Both the position numbers and the translations under genes were made by a program. A stretch of 64,000 bases of DNA from Leishmania mexicana MHOM/GT/2001/U1103 (lineage: Eukaryota > Euglenozoa > Kinetoplastea > Trypanosomatida > Trypanosomatidae): positions 1,280,084 through 1,344,083 of the forward strand of contig NC_018338.1 in assembly GCF_000234665.1 (NCBI RefSeq), read 5' to 3'. Shown here piece by piece: positions 61,649 through 64,000 of the stretch; the stretch's first letter is position 1; every line of letters starts with the position of its first letter. A model generated the notes under the pieces. The model was not told where the DNA came from. It searched no databases and saw nothing but the letters and a program-made list of their open reading frames with translations.

Positions 61649-64000
61649 GGGAAAGACGAGATATGTGCAGAAAAGACCCGGAGCGCAACAATGAGGCGAA
61701 CGAGGAGGAGATGTGGTCGCGTTCTCCGTCTTTTCGATGGAGAGCTGGGCGTGCCACGCAAAAATGCAACGAGCGAAAAACAGAAATGCGCTTAGGACTA
61801 GGGGCAGGGGGGGAGGGAGGAGGCAAAAAAGAGGGGAGGATTCCGCACAAAACAGCAAAAAGCGAAAGGCCTTTCGGCCCCTCGGCAAGACAGCTAGCGT
61901 ATTGTTTTTTCTTGTACTCCTTTATCCCCTCACTCGGGTTTCACGGTGTGCGTATCCTCGTTCGCTTTACAATCCTCTTGCACCTGCGCTTCAACAAAAC
62001 GCACGCCCCTGAGCAATCGACGTAAATGTGTGCGAGGCGTGCAGCCCAACAGCGTCAAGTGCCTTAGAGAAAGCCGCGGGTCTCGAAGGATTACACCGAA
62101 AAGAGAGCCTAAAAGAAGCAAACCCTCCCCCCCCCCAAAAAAAAAACAAGAGAAACAGGCGAGCGTGGAAAACAAAAAAAAATACGCCGCCCACACACAC
62201 ACACACACGTTAACGGAGAACGAGAAAGAATATAAGTACACAAAACACACAAAAAAGAGAGGGAGAGGGCAGGCTGAAGATGATGAGAATCGCCGGAAAG
62301 AGAACAGGAAAAAGGGGGAGAGGGGGTGGGTGGGTGGGTGGGTTAGAGAGAAGAGAAAAAGAAGGGAGGGCGGTGGTGGTGGTGTTGGTGTTTGTATGTG
62401 TTTGGCGGGGGGGAGGCGGAAGAAAAGGAAACTATTTCAGAAGGAAAGCACGAAACGCAAGGTGAAATACAACAAGATAATGCGACACAAGGGAGAGGAG
62501 TAGGAGAGAGGATAGGCCGTCCTTGCTTTGCCTACAACTCGTGCTCTTGGTCGCTCGAAATTGTGCCTCTGTCTACTGGCAGACACAATCACACCCAGAC
62601 ACACAGAGAAGGACGTGATCAAAGTTTATTGGCTAGATCTACCACTCCTCCTTTCATGCCTTCACTCCGGTCTAGTCACTGATACACTCGCAGACGAGCA
62701 CACACACACACACACAGGAAGGTGTGCTCAAACAGTGTGGCCTACGTGGGAGAGCTCGCGAGTGCGTGCACAGGAGCTTGATACCAAAAAAAAGTAGAAG
62801 GGATAAAATGCGTGGCCGCAGCCGTGAGAAGGAAAACGACGACAACGAAAAAAAAAGAGATGCAACAACAACAACAGCAAAGACGGAAGAAGAACGGCAC
62901 TGGCACTATACGTTGAAGAGAGAGAGAGCTGAAAGCTCAGTTGAAACGCAAAACGATCGGAAAGAAACAAAAAAATAAAAACCGAAAAGGGGGAAAAAAG
63001 GGAGGAGAGGGGGAGGGGAGAATAGTGGTGGTGACGGTGTTAGGCCAAAGAAGGGAAGAGAATGGGGGTGGGGGCTGGAGGAAAAAAAAATAGAGGAGGA
63101 GGGAGGGGGAGAAAGACTAGATGACGCTCCCTTTTTTCTGTAGATACGGTTTCTTCGATTCTTCTTTGTCACAACACCTTGGCTATTTGAAGACTAAAAA
63201 AAAGGTGCGTCGGGGAAAAAAAGCGACAAACGAGGAGGACCGTAACGCACACACACACACCAATATAGATATAGATATATAGAGAACGCTTCGAGAAAAA
63301 AAAACGAAGCAACAGGGATACAAGGTAGCAAAAGCGAGGGAAAATACCCCTCCTCCCCTAGAGAAAAAGAAAAGGATATACTTGCCTAAAGGAGCAGAGA
63401 TATTACACCACCACCGTAGCGCACGGTCACGAGAGCAAGCGGCGGCAGGAGAGGTGGCAGCAAATAGAAGCAGCAGCGCACACAAACACAAGGAGGCCAG
63501 CCGCAACAGGAAAGAGAAAAAAAATGGAGGCGAGGAGGGGGAAAAACGCGCGAAACCACGAAGATAACAGGAGAGACGAAAAACGTAATAAAAGAAAGCG
63601 TAGTTGTAACACGAAAGCCCAACTTTTCGTTTTTTTTGTGAGGAGGAGAAGCGTACGAAACCGTGTTGGCCTGTGTGAGGGGATGCCAACTCGTTGGTTT
63701 GTTTACGTGAAAGCTTACGCTTGTCTTTCCTTCGTGTTCTGTAACACCTTTTTTTTGTGATGCAATGCGCCCGAGGAGAACGAGGGGGCAGCGGACGGGT
63801 GTGTGCGTGGGGAACGTGAAGAAGTACAGCACTTTACTCACAGATGGGCAAAGCTGTCTCTCTCAATCTCACACACACACACAAAGGTCAAGCGCTGGAT
63901 CGCCGAGGAGAGTGAGAAAGTGAAACCAAAAACAAGAGCAAGACAGCTGCAGAAAGGGTGCTCTTTCTCACACAAACCCAAAGCGACGAGAAAAACAAAA
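61649..64000. other. phosphatase upstream region, no gene, low complexity
   Basis: The minus-strand leader has pyrimidine tracts near 61655-61690 and 61800-61840. The rest is purine-rich on the plus strand (62128-62150, 62300-62345, 62990-63120), with (CA)n at 62190-62207, 62699-62717 and 63248-63261, TATAGATATAGATATATAGA at 63263-63283 and a G4-capable run at 62322-62342. It is probably the 3' UTR of a gene beyond the right edge. Minus-strand frames near 63183-63841 are Phe/Ser/Leu-rich and not convincing. Confidence 0.55.
62322..62342 (+). repeat. (GGGT)n run with G-quadruplex potential
   Basis: Five consecutive G-runs (G5, then four of G3) separated by single T. It fits the canonical quadruplex pattern on the plus strand, which is the template strand for the minus-strand genes. 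Confidence 0.85.

Noticed and set aside
63183..63841. 168- and 151-codon minus-strand frames near the right edge
   Set aside because: Phe/Ser/Leu-rich translation of purine-run DNA without recognisable domains or a clear acceptor; the region looks like UTR.
1..64000. CRISPR arrays, bacterial operons, rRNA and tRNA genes
   Set aside because: No spaced repeat arrays, Shine-Dalgarno-led operons, tRNA cloverleaf with its A/B boxes or rRNA stretches were recognised by reading. tRNAs and snoRNAs cannot be excluded without a covariance search.
20..64000. Strand-switch region or centromere
   Set aside because: All credible genes lie on the minus strand with no convergence or divergence, so no switch is present in this window.

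Overview
The window looks like nuclear DNA of a trypanosomatid, most likely Leishmania or a close Leishmaniinae relative. Every credible protein gene (18 of them) is intronless and on the minus strand, as in a polycistronic transcription unit. Genes are separated by 0.3-7 kb of low-complexity UTR-like DNA full of polypyrimidine tracts, (TG)n, (GGT)n and purine runs. Several genes are preceded on their own strand by a pyrimidine tract and an AG, as expected for spliced-leader trans-splicing. Several proteins fit this group: a VP39-type cap 2'-O-methyltransferase, a haem-peroxidase relative without its proximal histidine, and a degenerate DEAH helicase. The interspersed repeats are relics of the ingi/L1Tc retroposon clade (DIRE) and SIDER-like elements.

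Transcription runs right to left. 64.0-60.0 kb: long 5' region, then an SCP/FCP-type HAD phosphatase. 60.0-52.7 kb: a 7.3 kb gene-free stretch with a plus-strand DIRE relic (about 54.84-56.88 kb). 52.7-40.9 kb: SMC1, a FYVE protein, a basic coiled-coil protein, and a C2-like protein with two LQYDV modules and a proline-rich tail. 40.9-37.7 kb: a repeat island with an inverted SIDER-like fragment, GC-rich unknown DNA, a 5'-truncated DIRE and a second SIDER-like repeat. 37.7-33.3 kb: a relatively AT-rich segment with malonyl-CoA:ACP transacylase and the pseudoperoxidase. 33.3-29.0 kb: RAD4/XPC, with a SIDER-like repeat in its 3' flank, and RPA3. 27.6-15.3 kb: two proteins of unknown function, an SFR1-like protein, a CDC50 flippase subunit, another unknown and the cap methyltransferase. 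14.3-1.4 kb: the degenerate DEAH helicase and a 2,295-residue THADA/TRM732-like protein. 0.6 kb to the left edge: a truncated mitochondrial RsmI-like rRNA methyltransferase.

Functions cluster loosely: DNA maintenance (RPA3, RAD4, SMC1, possibly SFR1), RNA modification (cap methyltransferase, THADA/TRM732, RsmI) and mitochondrial proteins (MCAT, pseudoperoxidase, RsmI). Co-transcription does not imply co-regulation in trypanosomatids, so this clustering should not be over-read. The strongest unexplained signals are two nearly identical 1,426-bp DIRE 3' segments 16.5 kb apart, three copies of a ~300-bp SIDER-like repeat in both orientations, and a relic 2A peptide. Several open frames that begin at non-ATG codons are restarted here at the first in-frame ATG.
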